Assembly: GCA_039183635.1 (NCBI GenBank)
Contig: JBCDBL010000016.1
Location: 1 to 39,896 of the forward strand
Direction of reading: 5' to 3'
Length of the DNA stretch: 39,896 nt
Source: JBCDBL01 sp039183635
GTDB lineage: Bacteria; Pseudomonadota; Alphaproteobacteria; Caulobacterales; Parvularculaceae
Under the pieces are notes generated by a model, which saw only the letters and a list, made by a program, of their open reading frames with translations, was not told the origin of the DNA and made no database searches. Numbering within the stretch: the first letter of the stretch is position 1; the number at the start of each line of letters is the position of its first letter. A program made the translations under genes and the position numbers. This document shows positions 7,176-16,371 of the stretch, piece by piece.

Positions 7176-8350
7176 CCCAGGCCGTTATCGTATCCACCGC
7201 CCGCACGGGGCTCGCCAAGTCTTACCGCGGCGCATTTAACGAAACCCACGGCGCAACACTGGCGGGACACGCCATCGAACACGCGGTTGCAAGATCCAAA
7301 TTACCGCCCGACCTTTTTGGGGATGCTTTTATTGGTTGCGGCTACCCGGAAGGGTTAACGGGGCAAAACATCGCCCGGCAAGCCGTCATTCGCGCAGGCT
7401 TGCCCGTGACCGTCGCCGCAGCAACGGTTAATCGTTTCTGTTCGTCTGGTTTACAAGCTGTCGCCATGGCGGCTTACGCCGTGCTGCATGAGGGCGCAAG
7501 CGCTGCTATCGCCGGCGGCGTTGAAAGCATCAGCCAAATGCCGCCGACCAGGCCGCCGCAAAAACGGGAGGCATGGATCGAGGCCCATAAGCCGGACCTA
7601 TACGTGTCGATGATCGAAACCGCTGACATTGTTGCAGAACGATACGGCGTCAGTCGTGAAGCACAGGACCAATTTGCACTGGAAAGCCAGCAACGCACGG
7701 CGGCCGCACAGACCGCAGGCAAATTGAACGATGAAATTGTTCCGATTACTGTAACGCAAGCGATGGAAGACCGTGACACCGGCGAGGTTTCCCGTCAACA
7801 TGTGACGTTCGCTATGGATGACTGCAATCGCCCAAACACAACGATTGAAGGCTTATCAAAACTCGAACCAGTCCGGGGGGAAGGGTGCTGCATCACCGCC
7901 GGCAACGCGTCTCAGCTCAGCGATGGGGCCGCCGCCCTTGTCATCACATCGCACGAGCGCGCTGCTGAAGAGGGACTTGCGCCCCTTGGCGCATTTAGAG
8001 GCTTCGTCACGGCAGGTTGCGAGCCTGATGAAATGGGCGTAGGCCCCGTATTCGCTGTACCTAAATTGCTCGAGCGCCATGGGCTGAGCACATCCGATAT
8101 CGACTTGTGGGAGCTGAATGAAGCCTTCGCTTCTCAGGCGCTCTATTGTCGCGATCGGCTCGACATTGATCCGGCTATATGCAACGTCAATGGCGGCTCC
8201 ATTTCGATAGGGCATCCGTTCGGCATGACAGGCGCGCGCATGACAGGACACCTTTTGCTCGAGGGACGCAGGCGCGGCGCAAAACTTGGCGTCGTGACAA
8301 TGTGCGTCGGCGGGGGCCAGGGCGCAGCGGGATTATTCGAGATTTACTAA
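7172..8350 (+). CDS. pimB: Acetyl-CoA acyltransferase (thiolase, PimB-like)
   Basis: Thiolase of 392 residues catalysing the CoA-dependent cleavage of 3-oxoacyl-CoA, here probably 3-oxopimeloyl-CoA to glutaryl-CoA plus acetyl-CoA. Nucleophile Cys90 is in VNRFCSSGLQAVAMAA. The acid/base residues are in ELNEAFASQA, NGGSISIGHPFGMTGAR and the C-terminal TMCVGGGQGAAGLFEIY. Length is typical of FadA-type degradative thiolases. The ATG overlaps the pimF stop by 4 bases (ATGA), so translation is coupled. The family is certain; the substrate rests on the operon. Confidence 0.88.
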   Translation: MTQAVIVSTARTGLAKSYRGAFNETHGATLAGHAIEHAVARSKLPPDLFGDAFIGCGYPEGLTGQNIARQAVIRAGLPVTVAAATVNRFCSSGLQAVAMAAYAVLHEGASAAIAGGVESISQMPPTRPPQKREAWIEAHKPDLYVSMIETADIVAERYGVSREAQDQFALESQQRTAAAQTAGKLNDEIVPITVTQAMEDRDTGEVSRQHVTFAMDDCNRPNTTIEGLSKLEPVRGEGCCITAGNASQLSDGAAALVITSHERAAEEGLAPLGAFRGFVTAGCEPDEMGVGPVFAVPKLLERHGLSTSDIDLWELNEAFASQALYCRDRLDIDPAICNVNGGSISIGHPFGMTGARMTGHLLLEGRRRGAKLGVVTMCVGGGQGAAGLFEIY

Positions 8351-8363
8351 CTGAGAAACTGTT

Positions 8364-9560
8364 ATGGACCTTTCCTATACACCAGAAGAAGAAGCCTTCC
8401 GGCGCGACGTCAAGTCCTTTCTTGCAGAAAGTCTTCCTCCAGAGTTGCAAGAGAAGGTGCGGCTCGGCAAACGCCTTGCAAAGTCGGATATGGAGCGATG
8501 GCACGCCATTTTAAACCAACGCGGTTGGCTGGCGCCCGGTTGGCCGAAAGCTTACGGCGGCGCCGAATGGAACGCCGTACAAAGACACATTTTTGACGAA
8601 GAGACTTTCTTAGCACATGCGCCGCGGGTTGTCCCCTTTGGCATTACAATGTTGGCGCCTGTGCTTCTTGCATTTGGCTCAGAAGAGCAGAAAACGTACT
8701 ATTTACCGCGTATTCTGAGCGGTGAAGATTGGTGGTGTCAGGGCTATTCGGAACCCGGCGCCGGAAGCGATCTCGCCAGCCTAAAGACCCGTGCGGTGCG
8801 CGATGGTGATCATTATATCGTTAACGGACAAAAAACATGGACCACGCTCGGCCAACATGCGAACTGGATTTTCTGCCTTGTGCGCACGGACCCCGATGCA
8901 AAAAAACAAGCTGGTATTTCATTTTTGCTCATTGACTTGAATACGCCTGGGGTAACCGTTCGTCCTATTGTTCTCATTGATGGCGACGCCGAAGTGAACG
9001 AGGTGTTCTTTGATGATGTTCGCGTTCCGGCGGAAAATCTTGTTGGTGAGGAAAATAAAGGCTGGACCTACGCCAAGTACCTGCTAACCCATGAGCGAAC
9101 AAATCTTGGCGGCATTGGCGCATCGAAAGCGGCCCTGGCGACGTTGAAACATGTTGCGGCGCATACAGTGTCGGGCGGCCAGGCCCTCTCGCAAAACCCC
9201 TATTTCGCCGCCCGTATGGCAGAGGTCGAAATCGACCTTATGGCGATGACCACAACAAACCTGCGCATGATAAGCGCCGCAGCGCGCGGCGAGGCTCCGG
9301 GTCCTGAAAGCTCTATGCTGAAGATAAAGGGCACCCAAATCCGCCAGGAACTCACATCGTTGCTCCGCCGCGCCGCCGGACCGGACGCCTTGCCATTCCT
9401 GCCGGATATCCTTGACGGCGGTGCGAACATGATTGCTGAGGGCCCTGAACACGCCCCTGCGGCGGCGCCCGCCTACTTTAACAATCGCAAGCAATCTATT
9501 TTCGGGGGATCAAACGAAATCCAACGTGAAATCATAGTGAAAACCCTGTTACGGCTTTGA
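8364..9560 (+). CDS. pimC: Acyl-CoA dehydrogenase large subunit (PimC-like)
   Basis: FAD-dependent acyl-CoA dehydrogenase of 398 residues. It has the N-terminal helical domain (MDLSYTPEEEAFRRDV), the flavin-contact segment WCQGYSEPGAGSDLASLKT, the beta domain with YIVNGQKTWTT, and the C-terminal IFGGSNEIQREII signature. In R. palustris PimC pairs with PimD as a two-subunit pimeloyl-CoA dehydrogenase that introduces the 2,3 double bond; electrons would pass to ETF. It starts 13 bases after the pimB stop and is followed at once by the smaller, more diverged partner. The family is certain; the specificity is inferred from gene order. Confidence 0.87.
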   Translation: MDLSYTPEEEAFRRDVKSFLAESLPPELQEKVRLGKRLAKSDMERWHAILNQRGWLAPGWPKAYGGAEWNAVQRHIFDEETFLAHAPRVVPFGITMLAPVLLAFGSEEQKTYYLPRILSGEDWWCQGYSEPGAGSDLASLKTRAVRDGDHYIVNGQKTWTTLGQHANWIFCLVRTDPDAKKQAGISFLLIDLNTPGVTVRPIVLIDGDAEVNEVFFDDVRVPAENLVGEENKGWTYAKYLLTHERTNLGGIGASKAALATLKHVAAHTVSGGQALSQNPYFAARMAEVEIDLMAMTTTNLRMISAAARGEAPGPESSMLKIKGTQIRQELTSLLRRAAGPDALPFLPDILDGGANMIAEGPEHAPAAAPAYFNNRKQSIFGGSNEIQREIIVKTLLRL

Positions 9561-9573
9561 GGCGCATACCAAC

Positions 9574-10713
9574 ATGAACTTTAATCTGACAGATGAACAA
9601 AGCATGCTTTCGGATATGCTGCGCCGCTTTCTGAATGAAGCTTATACGCACGAGGTACGGCGCAAACTGATTGCAGAGGAGCGCGACTTTGATGGCGCCA
9701 TCTTCGCTCAACTTGCCGAACTCGGCGTTCTGAGCGCATTATTTTCAGAAGATCAGGGCGGCTTTGGCGGACGCGGCGCAGATATTATGGTTGTGTTCGA
9801 AGAACTCGGCCGCGCCGGCGCTATAGACCCAATCCTCTCAAGCGCAGTTCTGGCCGGCGGATTGATCGGCGCACTTGGAAATGACGCCCAACGCACATTA
9901 TTAGGCGACATCATAAGCGGCGCACAGTGCGGAACCTTCGCACACTATGAGCCGCAGGGCCGATACGATGCGTCTTATATCACAACAAAAGTGCAGAAAT
10001 CCGTTGACGCCTACGTTCTTACCGGCCGCAAAAGCAACGTTCTTGGCGGCGCGGCGGCAGACCAGATAATTATATCGGCCCGCGTTTCAGGAACGGATAA
10101 TGATGAAACCGGCATATCTTTGTTTATCGTCTCAAAGGACGCACCCGGCCTGTCCATCGCACGTCAGTCCACAATCGATGGTTTTTCCTCAGCAAGCATT
10201 ATCCTGGAGAACGTCGCAGTAAACGCCTCGGCGCGTTTGGGTGAGGAAGGAAAAACCTTTCCGGCAATAGAGACAGCGCTATCGCGCGCAACGCTCGCGG
10301 TATGCGCCGAAGCGCTCGGCGCCATGGAAGCGGCAAAGGATTTAACGGTAGACTACGCGCGCGAGCGTAAGCAGTTCGGCAAACCGATCGGCAGCTTCCA
10401 AGCTCTGCAGCATCGAATGGCGGATATGTTGATCGAAATAGAACAGGCGCGCTCGGCCGTTGTAAACCTTGCCGGTCATCTCAGCGCCCCACGCGCCATC
10501 CGTGAACGTTATGTCAGCGCCACAAAGAATTTAATCGGACGCGCTGGGGCGAAAATTTCAGAAGAAAGTATTCAGATCCATGGCGGCATCGGGATGACAG
10601 ATGAATACGCCCTGTCTCATTTCGCGAAACGTTTGGTTATGATTGACCATCTGTTTGGTGACGTAGATCACCATCTTGAACGTTTCATCGCCTTGAGCGC
10701 CGCGGGACAATGA
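9574..10713 (+). CDS. pimD: Acyl-CoA dehydrogenase small subunit (PimD-like)
   Basis: Acyl-CoA dehydrogenase of 379 residues, partner of the preceding gene. It opens MNFNLTDEQSMLSDMLRRFL. The middle domain is diverged: the usual flavin-contact TEPGAGSD stretch is replaced by FAHYEPQGRYDASYI. The C-terminal domain is well conserved, with YARERKQFGKPIGSFQALQH and IQIHGGIGMTDEY. One conventional and one diverged subunit fit the PimCD heterodimer pattern. The gap to pimC is 13 bases, and its stop overlaps the next start by 4 (ATGA). Confidence 0.86.
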   Translation: MNFNLTDEQSMLSDMLRRFLNEAYTHEVRRKLIAEERDFDGAIFAQLAELGVLSALFSEDQGGFGGRGADIMVVFEELGRAGAIDPILSSAVLAGGLIGALGNDAQRTLLGDIISGAQCGTFAHYEPQGRYDASYITTKVQKSVDAYVLTGRKSNVLGGAAADQIIISARVSGTDNDETGISLFIVSKDAPGLSIARQSTIDGFSSASIILENVAVNASARLGEEGKTFPAIETALSRATLAVCAEALGAMEAAKDLTVDYARERKQFGKPIGSFQALQHRMADMLIEIEQARSAVVNLAGHLSAPRAIRERYVSATKNLIGRAGAKISEESIQIHGGIGMTDEYALSHFAKRLVMIDHLFGDVDHHLERFIALSAAGQ

Positions 10714-11495
10714 CATCTTTGTTTCACCGCGACAGGTGCGAGGGGTACTCCATTCTTTGGAATGCGAACCCGAAGCGAAAAAACGCCCTGTCAGAAGAGT
10801 ATTATAACGGCGTTATTTCGAGCCTGTCCGATACTGCTTATGAAGACCAAACCGGGGCCTTCATTCTCGCGGGAGAAGGCGGTTATTTCTGTTCAGGCGG
10901 GGATCTTCGCATTTTGAAAGAGCGCCGAAACCTGTCCATTGCAGAGCGCCAGATTAAAATAAATCGTCTTCACGACGTGGTCAGAGCGATTAGGAATTGC
11001 CCCAAACCTGTTATCGCCGCTGTGGAAGGCGGGGCGGCAGGCGCCGGGTTCAGCATCGCCCTCGCCTGCGATATGATCATCGCGGCGGAAAATGCGAAAT
11101 TCACGTTGGCGTATGCTCGCGCCGGACTTACGCCTGACGGCGGCGCCACACACATGCTTATGAAAGCGTTGCCGCGCGCAACTGTTTCCCGCATGGCGCT
11201 GTTAGGCGCTCCTGTTACGGCAAATCGCCTATATGAACTCGGCGTGTTGACTGAGTTAACAGCCCCCGGAAAGGCCCTCACGATCGCTAAGGGCCTTGCG
11301 CAAGAGATTGCAGCCGGTCCCCAAAACGCCATCACCGCCATAAAAACGCTTTTGAACGCCGCGCAGACCGCCACATTGGAGGCGCAACTTGACGCCGAGT
11401 GTCACGCAATGTCCGAAGCCTTGGGCGGTGAAGAAGCGCAACATCGTATCGACGCTCTTGTTTCAAAGGTGCAACGCAAACAAACAAGACCCTGA
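10710..11495 (+). CDS. pimE: Enoyl-CoA hydratase/isomerase family protein (PimE-like)
   Basis: Crotonase-fold protein of 261 residues closing the pim operon, overlapping pimD by 4 bases. Oxyanion-hole segments are GYFCSGGDLRILKE and VEGGAAGAGFSIALACDM. The second catalytic position reads YARAGLTPDGGATHML, with Asp where classical hydratases have Glu, and the first Glu site is Ser (GFSIALA). It therefore resembles PaaG/isomerase-type members more than true hydratases. A role as a double-bond isomerase for odd or branched intermediates would complement PimF. The final C-terminal segment is more diverged than in the other hydratases here. Confidence 0.8.
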   Translation: MTSLFHRDRCEGYSILWNANPKRKNALSEEYYNGVISSLSDTAYEDQTGAFILAGEGGYFCSGGDLRILKERRNLSIAERQIKINRLHDVVRAIRNCPKPVIAAVEGGAAGAGFSIALACDMIIAAENAKFTLAYARAGLTPDGGATHMLMKALPRATVSRMALLGAPVTANRLYELGVLTELTAPGKALTIAKGLAQEIAAGPQNAITAIKTLLNAAQTATLEAQLDAECHAMSEALGGEEAQHRIDALVSKVQRKQTRP

Positions 11496-11568
11496 TTTAC
11501 GGCGACGCCCGCGCCAGCCTCCAGCATTTCCGATAGAAATAGACAATGAGGTTTATACGCCCCTTTGT

Positions 11569-14500
11569 CTATGCAGCGTCTTTCAACGACCGCGCCTGCT
11601 CTTCAAAGCTGGCGAGGTCTTTTTCTAACTTGAGCAGTGTCGCCTCAATCGCTTGCTCCTTTACATGGCCGTATCCGCGAATGTCCTGCGGGAAAGAAGC
11701 AACTTCGCAAGCCGCGACCATTGTTTTATCCGATAGTTGCCGATTTATGTTTCGAATAGTTTCGAAATACTTATCTATCAAGGCCCGTTCCGTTCGGCGC
11801 TCCTGAGTATGCCCAAATGGATCGAACCAGGTGCCGCGCAAAGCCTTGCCATGCTGTAACAACTTGAAGACATGCAAGATCCAACCGCCAAAGCGGCGCT
11901 TTCGCGGAACGCCATCGCTGAAAAACGCCAAAGCAGGCGGCGCAAGCCATACTTTCACTTCATCGAAGCTTTTAAACTCGCGCTTCAAAGCATCATGGAA
12001 CTCAGCCGATGAATAATGCCGTGCAACTTCATACTCATCTTTATACGCCATGACCTTGTACGCGTTCTCTGTAACGGCTTGAAGGTATTCTTCACCGCCA
12101 GGCAGATTCTGGCTAATTGACGCTGTTTCTTCAATCAATTCCGTATACTTGCGTGAATAAGCCTTGTCTTGATACCTCTCAAGCTCAGTAGCGAAAAAAG
12201 AGGAGGGAACAGCCGGCTGGCGCTCCGGCTCCTTTGCGCGCCCTGGCAAAAGATCATCCAGATCATCGCCGCGTTCGGCAACGACGCGCCCCCATTCAAA
12301 GGCCCTTAAATTCATCTCAACAGCAGCGCCGTTCTTCGTAACAGCATCCACGATGGCTTGCCGCGTCAAGGGCACCAGGCCCTTTTGCCAGGCATAGCCA
12401 AGCAAAAGAATATTACCGGCTATCGCATTGCCGAAAATATCAGATGCAAGCGCGCTTGCATCAACGGAAAAGAATGCGTTGTCTTTGCTTTTTTGTTTTA
12501 AGCGTTTACGAAGCATAGATGAGGGAATCTTGAAATCACGTTCCGTCACATTGTCTGACGTCGGTGCATCATGCGTATCAACGATAGACGCAGTCCGCAT
12601 TGGGTCCAGCTTCGATATGTTTCCTGCGCTCGCCGCCACAAGGGCGTCAGCAGCGATCAAAAGGTCCGCGCCATAATCCGGAACCCTGGCCGCAGCCAGC
12701 ATGTCATTGCGCGGCGCGAGCCGTACGTGACTGACCACGCCACCATTTTTTTGCGCTAAGCCTGTAAAGTCCAGGACGCTGGAGTGTTTGCCGTCGAAGT
12801 ATGCCGCAGCTCCGATAATAGCCCCGAGCGTCAACACGCCAAGCCCCCCTATGCCGGCGACATATATGTTACAAACATCATCGAGTTCAGCTCGCTCAGG
12901 CTCGGGCAGTTCTTTAAAAACCTTCTCCTCAATGAGATTAATTTGCTCTTCATCTGGTTTTTGCAGGACAGGGTTCTCTACCTCAACAAAGCTGGGACAA
13001 AATCCATTCGTACAAGAAAAGTCTTTATTGCAGCTCGACTGGTTAACGCGCCGCTTTCGACCGTAAACAGTCTCTATCGGTTCCACCGCAATACAATTAG
13101 ACGCCTTTGAACAATCACCGCACCCCTCACAAACTCTCGGGTTGATCAAAATTCGTTTCGCCGGATCAGGAAACTGCCCCCGCTTTCGACGCCGCCTTTT
13201 TTCCGCAGCACAGGTTTGTTCATAAACAATAGCAGTGACGCCAGGCCGCGTTCGATAGTCTTTCTGTAACTCTTCCAAGTCATCGCGATGCAGAATCTCC
13301 GCCCCCTGCACCTTACTGGACTGGCTTCTCCATTTTTCAGGGTCGTCGGAAACAAGAGCGATAGAAGAAACACCCTCAGCCGAAAGCTGCCTGATGACGC
13401 CATCTGGCGACAACTCCCCTTCAGCCGTTTGCCCGCCGGTCATAGCGACAGCGTCATTATACAGTATTTTGAATGTTATATTCGTTCCTGCCGCAAGCGC
13501 AGCGCGAATCGCCAAAATTCCTGAGTGCTGGTAAGTGCCGTCACCGAGGTTTTGGAATACATGCTCGGTTTTTGAGAATGCCTCGGCGCCGACCCACTGC
13601 ATGCCCTCCCCGCCCATCTGGCAGAATATCTCTGTTGCGCGATCAGGGTGAGAAATAGCCAAGGCGTGACAACCGATGCCGCCGCCCGCGATAGAACCTT
13701 CAGGCGTTTTTGTCGACCTGTTGTGCGGGCAGCCTGAGCAAAAGAAAGGTTTTCGTACTGGAAATGCAATAACCTCTCCACGATTCTTGTCAAAATTATC
13801 AGTATTTTCCTTCAAACGCTGTATACGGCTTTGCGTCTCTTCGTTCCAATCTTGAAAAAACTGTAATCGCGCAACAATGGCGCGTGCGACGCCATGCGGT
13901 GTAAATTCAAAAGCCGCTTTTAAAAGCGGCCGCCCAGCCTGATCGGTTTTTCCAGTTATACGCGCTCTGGCGCCGTTTGAATAAAGCGCCGCTTTCAACT
14001 GATCTTCAACAATAGGCAGCTTCTCCTCAACAACTAGGTATTCTTCAGCACCAGGAAAGGCGTTCATTAACCCCGACGTCTCCAAAGGCCAACTCATGCC
14101 CACCTTATAAACGCCAACGCCCAACACCTCCCGCACGGCGCCATTAATTCCCAGGTCTTGTAAGGCTTGCATAACATCCTGGTGCGCCTTACCCACTGTG
14201 ACGATGCACAAACGCGTCCTCTTTGGTTTGTATATCGTTTTGTTAATCTCGTTCGCAGCAATCCAAGACCGAACCGCCGGCAAACGCTCCTCAAGCAATC
14301 GGCGTTCATACTCAGCTCTATAAGCCGGCCAAATCAAGCTGGGGTCCCAATTTAAACCATGGGGTGGAAGCTCGACATCAGGCGTTTGGTGTATTGGTTC
14401 GACGCCGGGTTCGATAATGGTGGCGGACGCCTCCACAACTTCCGCAATTGTCTTCATAGCCACCCACAAGCCGCAATAACGCGACAGTGCTATTCCGGCG

Positions 14501-15033
14501 AGACCGAAGTCCAGTATATCTTGAACATTCGCCGGCTGCAGGACCGGCATAAACACAGATTGAAAAATACCATCTGTCTGATGAGGAAAAATCGACGATT
14601 GAGCCGCATGATCATCACCGCCAATCGCCAAGACTCCGCCGAGTGCAGATGTACCCATAATATTTGCATTACGGAAAACGTCGCCGCAACGATCAACCCC
14701 AGGACCTTTCCCATACCAAATGCCGAAAACGCCATCAACTTTCGTTTCGCCATAAGCACTATGAATTTGAGCGCCCCACAACGCCGTAGCAGCCAGATCT
14801 TCATTCAGGCCCGGCTGAAACAGAACGTCATTTTTCTGAAGCTCCTCCTTCGCCCGCCAAAGCTGGAGATCGTAGGCGCCTAAGGGCGAACCACGATATC
14901 CTGAAATAAGACCAGCCGTGTTTAAACCAAGGCGCTTATCACGCTGCCGTTGAATAATCGGCAAACGTACAAGTGCATTTATACCGGACAAAAAGGTAAA
15001 GTCATCGTCTCTCAGATCACGATCAAGCTTCAT
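11569..15033 (-). CDS. Indolepyruvate/2-oxoacid:ferredoxin oxidoreductase, fused alpha-beta-gamma form
   Basis: Single-chain 2-oxoacid:acceptor oxidoreductase of 1,154 residues that decarboxylates a 2-oxo acid to acyl-CoA, reducing a ferredoxin-like acceptor. The N-terminal pyrimidine-binding domain has GLISGYRGSPLGAYD and AIGGDDHAAQSS. The thiamine-diphosphate half contains FCSGCPHNRSTKTPEGS, GGIGCHALAI and ILYNDAVAMTGGQTAEG. An iron-sulfur region has CEGCGDC and further cysteines to about NGFCPSF. The gamma domain begins AGIGGLGVLTLGAIIG. The C-terminal 200 or so residues match the extension usual in the proteobacterial fused family. Substrates in the family are aryl- or branched-chain pyruvates. 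It converges on pimE with a gap of 73 bases in which I see no clear terminator. Whether its product feeds the pim enzymes is unknown. Confidence 0.9.
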   Translation of the reverse strand: MKLDRDLRDDDFTFLSGINALVRLPIIQRQRDKRLGLNTAGLISGYRGSPLGAYDLQLWRAKEELQKNDVLFQPGLNEDLAATALWGAQIHSAYGETKVDGVFGIWYGKGPGVDRCGDVFRNANIMGTSALGGVLAIGGDDHAAQSSIFPHQTDGIFQSVFMPVLQPANVQDILDFGLAGIALSRYCGLWVAMKTIAEVVEASATIIEPGVEPIHQTPDVELPPHGLNWDPSLIWPAYRAEYERRLLEERLPAVRSWIAANEINKTIYKPKRTRLCIVTVGKAHQDVMQALQDLGINGAVREVLGVGVYKVGMSWPLETSGLMNAFPGAEEYLVVEEKLPIVEDQLKAALYSNGARARITGKTDQAGRPLLKAAFEFTPHGVARAIVARLQFFQDWNEETQSRIQRLKENTDNFDKNRGEVIAFPVRKPFFCSGCPHNRSTKTPEGSIAGGGIGCHALAISHPDRATEIFCQMGGEGMQWVGAEAFSKTEHVFQNLGDGTYQHSGILAIRAALAAGTNITFKILYNDAVAMTGGQTAEGELSPDGVIRQLSAEGVSSIALVSDDPEKWRSQSSKVQGAEILHRDDLEELQKDYRTRPGVTAIVYEQTCAAEKRRRRKRGQFPDPAKRILINPRVCEGCGDCSKASNCIAVEPIETVYGRKRRVNQSSCNKDFSCTNGFCPSFVEVENPVLQKPDEEQINLIEEKVFKELPEPERAELDDVCNIYVAGIGGLGVLTLGAIIGAAAYFDGKHSSVLDFTGLAQKNGGVVSHVRLAPRNDMLAAARVPDYGADLLIAADALVAASAGNISKLDPMRTASIVDTHDAPTSDNVTERDFKIPSSMLRKRLKQKSKDNAFFSVDASALASDIFGNAIAGNILLLGYAWQKGLVPLTRQAIVDAVTKNGAAVEMNLRAFEWGRVVAERGDDLDDLLPGRAKEPERQPAVPSSFFATELERYQDKAYSRKYTELIEETASISQNLPGGEEYLQAVTENAYKVMAYKDEYEVARHYSSAEFHDALKREFKSFDEVKVWLAPPALAFFSDGVPRKRRFGGWILHVFKLLQHGKALRGTWFDPFGHTQERRTERALIDKYFETIRNINRQLSDKTMVAACEVASFPQDIRGYGHVKEQAIEATLLKLEKDLASFEEQARSLKDAA

Positions 15034-15156
15034 ATCTGTTGTCTCAAGATTGCGTTACGCACTAAAACCTTTTACACCGCACACCCCTCCTGCCGCCCAC
15101 TTAAAGGCGCCAGAATATGCACAGCCGTTGGTATAATACCCTACTTAGGCCGCATT

Positions 15157-16371
15157 CTACGATACGTTCGTAGTCGCCAGCCTTACTTTTTGTTTATCAT
15201 CATTAGAAAAACGAAGGCTTTCTTGACCGGCAAAACTAATATAGCGCCCATCAAGATCGTTGACGTTATCGCAGCCGAGCAACGACATTGTCGTTTCCAT
15301 CTCTCTACGAATTATTCCCAGAATCTGCTCGACACCACGTTGCCCGGCTACGGATAATCCCCACAGATAAGGACGTCCCATAGAACAAGCATCCGCGCCG
15401 AGCGCAAGGGCTTTAGCGACATGAGCGCCGCGACGAATACCGCCATCGACGATAATTTCTAAAGAACGCCCGATCCGATCGCGAATTCGAGGCACACAAT
15501 CCACTGGAGCGGGCGCGCCATCAAGCTGTCGCCCGCCATGGTTCGAGACCATAACAGCGCTCGCTCCGGAATTAAGCGCCGCAGCCGCATCGTCAGCGCT
15601 GACAAGGCCTTTAATCGCAAGGGGGCCGCCCCACTCCGCCGCCAACCACTCCACGTCGCGCCATGTAACGGTTCGGTCAAACTGTCCGTTTACATACTCG
15701 ATTACACTGGTCACGCTTTCGCCAATTGCATCGACACGATGGTCAATATTTGCAAAACGAAAATTCGGATCGAGTAATAATCGCAAACTCCATTGCGGTC
15801 GAATTGCAAAGCTTAAAATAGTGCTTGGTGAAAAGCGCGGCGGCATCGTAAATCCGGTGCGTAAATCACGTTCGCGATTCCCGGCGACAGGCGTATCAAC
15901 CGTTAAGCACAGGGCGTTATATCCCGCTTCACGACACCTTGCGACATGCTCCCGGGTGAGCCCACGGTCTTTCAAAATGTAAATCTGAAACATTTTCAGA
16001 TCAGTCGTACGCGCAATATCTTCAATTGACGTCGTTCCCATTGTGGAAAGAGAGTACATAAGTCCTGCATTTTGCGCGGCGCGCGCCGCGCCGAGTTCTC
16101 TTTCATGGGAAAAAAGCCGGCTCATCCCCGTCGGAGATAAGATTACCGGCATGGCCATATCACAGCCCAGAACGTGGGTGCGAAGGTTTATATTTTGGAT
16201 ATCAACAAGAACCTTTGGTTCAAACGTATAGTGATCAAAAGCAGCTGTATTTTCTCGAAGCGTAGTTTCATCGTCTGCGCCGCCGTCAAGATAATGAAAG
16301 ATCGGTGCAGGCAAAACCTTCTTCGCACGTTTGCGGTAGTCGTCAATATTGATAAGTTTCTTACTTTTCAT
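15157..16371 (-). CDS. FMN-dependent alpha-hydroxy-acid oxidase/dehydrogenase
   Basis: Member of the L-lactate / glycolate / (S)-mandelate dehydrogenase family, 404 residues, oxidising an L-2-hydroxy acid to the 2-oxo acid on FMN. Visible signatures are IFHYLDGGADDETTLREN, LSPTGMSRLFSHERELGAA, the catalytic His-Gly-Gly-Arg in VSNHGGRQLDGAPAPVD, and the phosphate-binding IIVDGGIRRGAHVAKALALG with GADACSMGRPYLWGL. I start at the ATG 16371, which overlaps the stop of the upstream M20 gene by 11 bases; a longer in-frame start at 16398 would overlap further. Its 2-oxo product would suit the downstream oxidoreductase at 11569, 123 bases away on the same strand. Substrate unknown. Confidence 0.88.
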   Translation of the reverse strand: MKSKKLINIDDYRKRAKKVLPAPIFHYLDGGADDETTLRENTAAFDHYTFEPKVLVDIQNINLRTHVLGCDMAMPVILSPTGMSRLFSHERELGAARAAQNAGLMYSLSTMGTTSIEDIARTTDLKMFQIYILKDRGLTREHVARCREAGYNALCLTVDTPVAGNRERDLRTGFTMPPRFSPSTILSFAIRPQWSLRLLLDPNFRFANIDHRVDAIGESVTSVIEYVNGQFDRTVTWRDVEWLAAEWGGPLAIKGLVSADDAAAALNSGASAVMVSNHGGRQLDGAPAPVDCVPRIRDRIGRSLEIIVDGGIRRGAHVAKALALGADACSMGRPYLWGLSVAGQRGVEQILGIIRREMETTMSLLGCDNVNDLDGRYISFAGQESLRFSNDDKQKVRLATTNVS

